6,815 bases of DNA from Bacteroidia bacterium (GTDB lineage Bacteria; Bacteroidota; Bacteroidia; NS11-12g; UBA9320): positions 1 to 6,815 of the forward strand of contig JAQWZS010000215.1 in assembly GCA_029253325.1 (NCBI GenBank). The letters are read 5' to 3'. A program made the position numbers and the translations under genes. Positions 4,853 to 6,815 of this stretch are shown piece by piece; the stretch's first letter is position 1, and every line of letters starts with the position of its first letter. Below the pieces are notes generated by a model. That model saw only the letters and a list, made by a program, of their open reading frames with translations. It had not been told where the DNA came from and made no database searches.

Positions 4853-6449
4853 GAAATACGTATTTGTTACCGGTGGTGTAACCTCTTCTCTAGGCAAAGG
4901 AATCATCTCTGCCTCACTCGCAAAACTCCTTCAAAGACGCGGTTACCGAGTAACGATTCAAAAGTTTGATCCCTATCTTAATGTTGATCCGGGCACTATG
5001 AATCCCTATGAACATGGTGAATGCTACGTAACTGATGACGGTGCAGAGACCGATTTAGACCTTGGACACTACGAACGTTTTTTGAATGTTCCAACTTCTC
5101 AAGCCAATAATGTAACCACTGGACGTGTTTACCAAACGGTAATTGAAAATGAGCGTGAAGGCAAGTATCTAGGAAAAACTGTACAAATCATTCCTCATGT
5201 TACCGATGAAATTCAACGCAGAATGAAAATCTTGGGTAATAGCGGTGACTACGATATTGTAATCACAGAACTTGGCGGGACTGTTGGAGATATTGAATCC
5301 CTTCCTTATGTGGAATCGGTAAGACAACTAAAAAGAAAATTAGGTTCAGACGACTCCGTAGTAATTCACTTAACCTTAATTCCTTATTTATCCGCTGCTG
5401 GTGAGTTGAAAACTAAACCAACGCAACATTCTGTTCAAAAACTACTAGAGGCTGGTGTACAACCTGACATTTTAGTTTGTAGAACAGAACATAAATTATC
5501 AACCGAGGTTCGAAAAAAAATATCTTTATTCTGTAATGTCAATCAAAATGCAGTCATTGAGAGTATCGATGTAGAGACCATATATGACGTTCCGTTGATG
5601 ATGGAAAAAGAAAAGTTGGATAAAGTAGTTTTGGCAAAACTTCGTCTACCTACTAGTACAGATGCAGATCTAGAAAACTGGAAAAATTTCTTATTCAAAC
5701 TCAAACACCCAAAAAATGAGGTCAATATTGGGCTCATTGGTAAATACGTAGAACTCCCTGACGCATATAAATCTATTAATGAAGCATTTATACATGCTGG
5801 TGCAGAGAATGAATGCAAGGTGAACCTCTACCACCTATCCTCTGAGAATATAACTTCAGATAACGTAAAAGAACGATTAAAAGACTTGGATGGTGTTTTA
5901 GTAGCACCTGGTTTTGGAGATCGCGGTATTGAAGGGAAAATAACAACCATTAAATACTTGCGTGAAAATAAAATTCCATTTTTTGGGATTTGTTTGGGTA
6001 TGCAATGTGCTGCCATTGAATTTGCTCGTAATGTCATTGGTCTTAAAAAAGCCCACAGTACTGAAATGACCAACACAAGCCAACCCGTAATTGATTTGAT
6101 GGACAGTCAAAAAGAAGTGAGTAAAAAGGGAGGTACTATGAGACTCGGAGCATATAAATGTAAATTAGAGAAGGGTTCTCGATCATTTGTAGCATATGGC
6201 AAACAAGTTATTTCTGAACGACACCGCCATCGTTATGAATTTAATAACGAATACCTTCATGATTTTGAAATAAATGGCATGAAAGCCACAGGAATAAACC
6301 CTGACAATAACCTTGTTGAAGTCGTTGAGATTCCTGATCATCCTTGGTTTGTAGGTGTTCAATATCACCCTGAATTGAAAAGTACTGTAGATGAACCACA
6401 CCCTCTATTTGTTCGCTTTGTTAAAGCAGCTATAGAGAATCATAAATAA
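4845..6449 (+). CDS. pyrG: CTP synthase (glutamine-hydrolysing)
   Basis: PyrG makes CTP from UTP, ATP and glutamine, the last step of de novo pyrimidine nucleotide synthesis. The 534 residues are the usual length. The N-terminal synthetase domain (about 1-270) carries the ATP-binding loop TGGVTSSLGKGI (9-20, K18), the Mg/UTP region with D72 in TDLDLGHYERF, and E142 in TELGGTVGDIES. The C-terminal class I glutamine amidotransferase domain (about 290-530) has GFGDRGIEGK and the nucleophile C383 in FFGICLGMQ, with H508 and E510 in QYHPELKS completing the triad. All key residues are present. The ATG at 4845 gives the standard N-terminus; no usable upstream start exists because a TAA sits immediately before it. 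A candidate promoter lies at 4729-4762. Upstream kdsB consumes CTP; the downstream gene is convergent. Identification is very secure. Confidence 0.98.
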   Translation: MDTKYVFVTGGVTSSLGKGIISASLAKLLQRRGYRVTIQKFDPYLNVDPGTMNPYEHGECYVTDDGAETDLDLGHYERFLNVPTSQANNVTTGRVYQTVIENEREGKYLGKTVQIIPHVTDEIQRRMKILGNSGDYDIVITELGGTVGDIESLPYVESVRQLKRKLGSDDSVVIHLTLIPYLSAAGELKTKPTQHSVQKLLEAGVQPDILVCRTEHKLSTEVRKKISLFCNVNQNAVIESIDVETIYDVPLMMEKEKLDKVVLAKLRLPTSTDADLENWKNFLFKLKHPKNEVNIGLIGKYVELPDAYKSINEAFIHAGAENECKVNLYHLSSENITSDNVKERLKDLDGVLVAPGFGDRGIEGKITTIKYLRENKIPFFGICLGMQCAAIEFARNVIGLKKAHSTEMTNTSQPVIDLMDSQKEVSKKGGTMRLGAYKCKLEKGSRSFVAYGKQVISERHRHRYEFNNEYLHDFEINGMKATGINPDNNLVEVVEIPDHPWFVGVQYHPELKSTVDEPHPLFVRFVKAAIENHK

Positions 6450-6477
6450 CTCCAAGTTCAATAGATGAGATTTATTT
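6444..6477. terminator. Weak AT-rich hairpin between convergent genes
   Basis: AAATAA (6444-6449) plus CTC (6450-6452) can pair with GAG (6467-6469) and TTATTT (6472-6477), with a two-base bulge at 6470-6471. The arms contain the pyrG stop codon on the plus strand and the stop codon of the convergent gene on the minus strand. It could serve as a weak bidirectional terminator, but it is AT-rich and lacks a long T tract. Confidence 0.3.
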
Positions 6478-6815
6478 AACAAAATAGACTCTTTTAATCT
6501 TTTCATCTTCGATATGATATATCGCTACAGCCTCTTTTTTAGTATCTCCAAACCGTACTAGCTCCTTATCAATAACTACATTATTATGAACAATTCTATT
6601 TTTTAATTCACAGTGAAGATTAGAAATCTGATTAAACATCTGTGAGTAAATTTCTTTCATGGTTTCTTTTCCAACATATTGTAACTGATTTGGAAAATAA
6701 TACACTTCAACATCGTCATCATATGGTTCTAGAAAAGCATCAATATTTCTAAGATTATACCCATTTAGTTGCCGTTGTGCTAATGCTCTTGGTGAATTAC
6801 TCAATAGTTCATCAG
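6472..6815 (-). CDS. NTF2-like/SnoaL-like fold protein, 5' end outside window
   Basis: This gene runs leftward and converges on pyrG, with 22 bases between the two stops. About 113 codons are visible and the frame stays open to the right edge, so the true start may lie outside the window; the TTG codon at 6804 is a possible but unproven start. The stretch AQRQLNGYNLRNIDAFLEPYDDDVEVYYFP, then YVGKETMKEIYSQMF, then NNVVIDKELVRF and AIYHIEDEKIKRVYF matches the helix-helix-strand order and sheet pattern of small cone-shaped NTF2/SnoaL-like proteins (about 110-140 residues). Members include isomerases, hydrolases and non-enzymatic ligand-binding proteins. No catalytic set is diagnostic here, so no function is assigned. 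No signal peptide is seen in the visible part. Confidence 0.75.
   Translation of the reverse strand, partial: DELLSNSPRALAQRQLNGYNLRNIDAFLEPYDDDVEVYYFPNQLQYVGKETMKEIYSQMFNQISNLHCELKNRIVHNNVVIDKELVRFGDTKKEAVAIYHIEDEKIKRVYFVK

Noticed and set aside
4801..4881. 26-codon frame from ATG 4801 overlapping the pyrG start
   Set aside because: It is out of frame with pyrG and no feature supports its translation; such frames are expected by chance in a leader with several ATGs.
5543..6401. Four minus-strand open frames inside pyrG
   Set aside because: All overlap conserved pyrG domains including the amidotransferase active site; shadow frames without family features.
1..6815. CRISPR array, mobile element, prophage or defence system
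   Set aside because: No spaced repeat array, transposase, integrase, terminal inverted repeats or defence-type domains were seen; the genes are mostly housekeeping.

Overview
The window reads as a piece of a Bacteroidota chromosome, probably Flavobacteriia or a near relative. The DNA is AT-rich. Starts lack clear Shine-Dalgarno sequences. Several intergenic gaps carry the Bacteroidota-type -7 box TAnnTTTG. A CMP-Kdo synthetase gene implies a Gram-negative cell with Kdo-containing lipopolysaccharide. All identifications come from reading protein motifs; no database search was possible.

Layout, left to right. The 3' end of an EamA/DMT-type membrane transporter gene is cut by the left edge (1-375). 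Next is a complete dnaN, the sliding clamp (521-1645), with its own candidate promoter and a clear Rho-independent terminator (1762-1795). A small class I SAM-dependent methyltransferase (1806-2426) starts at a TTG only 10 bases past that terminator. The gap 2427-2630 holds a C8 tract, a 14-bp palindrome and a perfect -7 box. After it come a 2-oxo acid dehydrogenase E2 gene (true start at 2631) and, 13 bases further on, a kdsB-like cytidylyltransferase gene, probably one transcription unit. A second promoter and an unusual 5' leader precede a complete pyrG, CTP synthase (4845-6449). The right end holds a convergent gene for a small NTF2/SnoaL-like protein, cut by the window edge at its 5' side.

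Most of this is core housekeeping: replication clamp, 2-oxo acid oxidation, LPS precursor activation and CTP synthesis. The one clear pathway link is pyrG with kdsB, because CTP synthase makes the CTP that KdsB uses to activate Kdo. I found no CRISPR array, insertion sequence, tRNA, rRNA, prophage or defence system. The most interesting material is regulatory. The pyrG leader has a C-rich predicted transcription start with a hairpin at the 5' end, and a seven-codon mini-ORF whose stop codon abuts the pyrG start. The dnaN-methyltransferase gap has a promoter-like box followed closely by a terminator. A C8 tract lies beside a palindrome upstream of the E2 gene.
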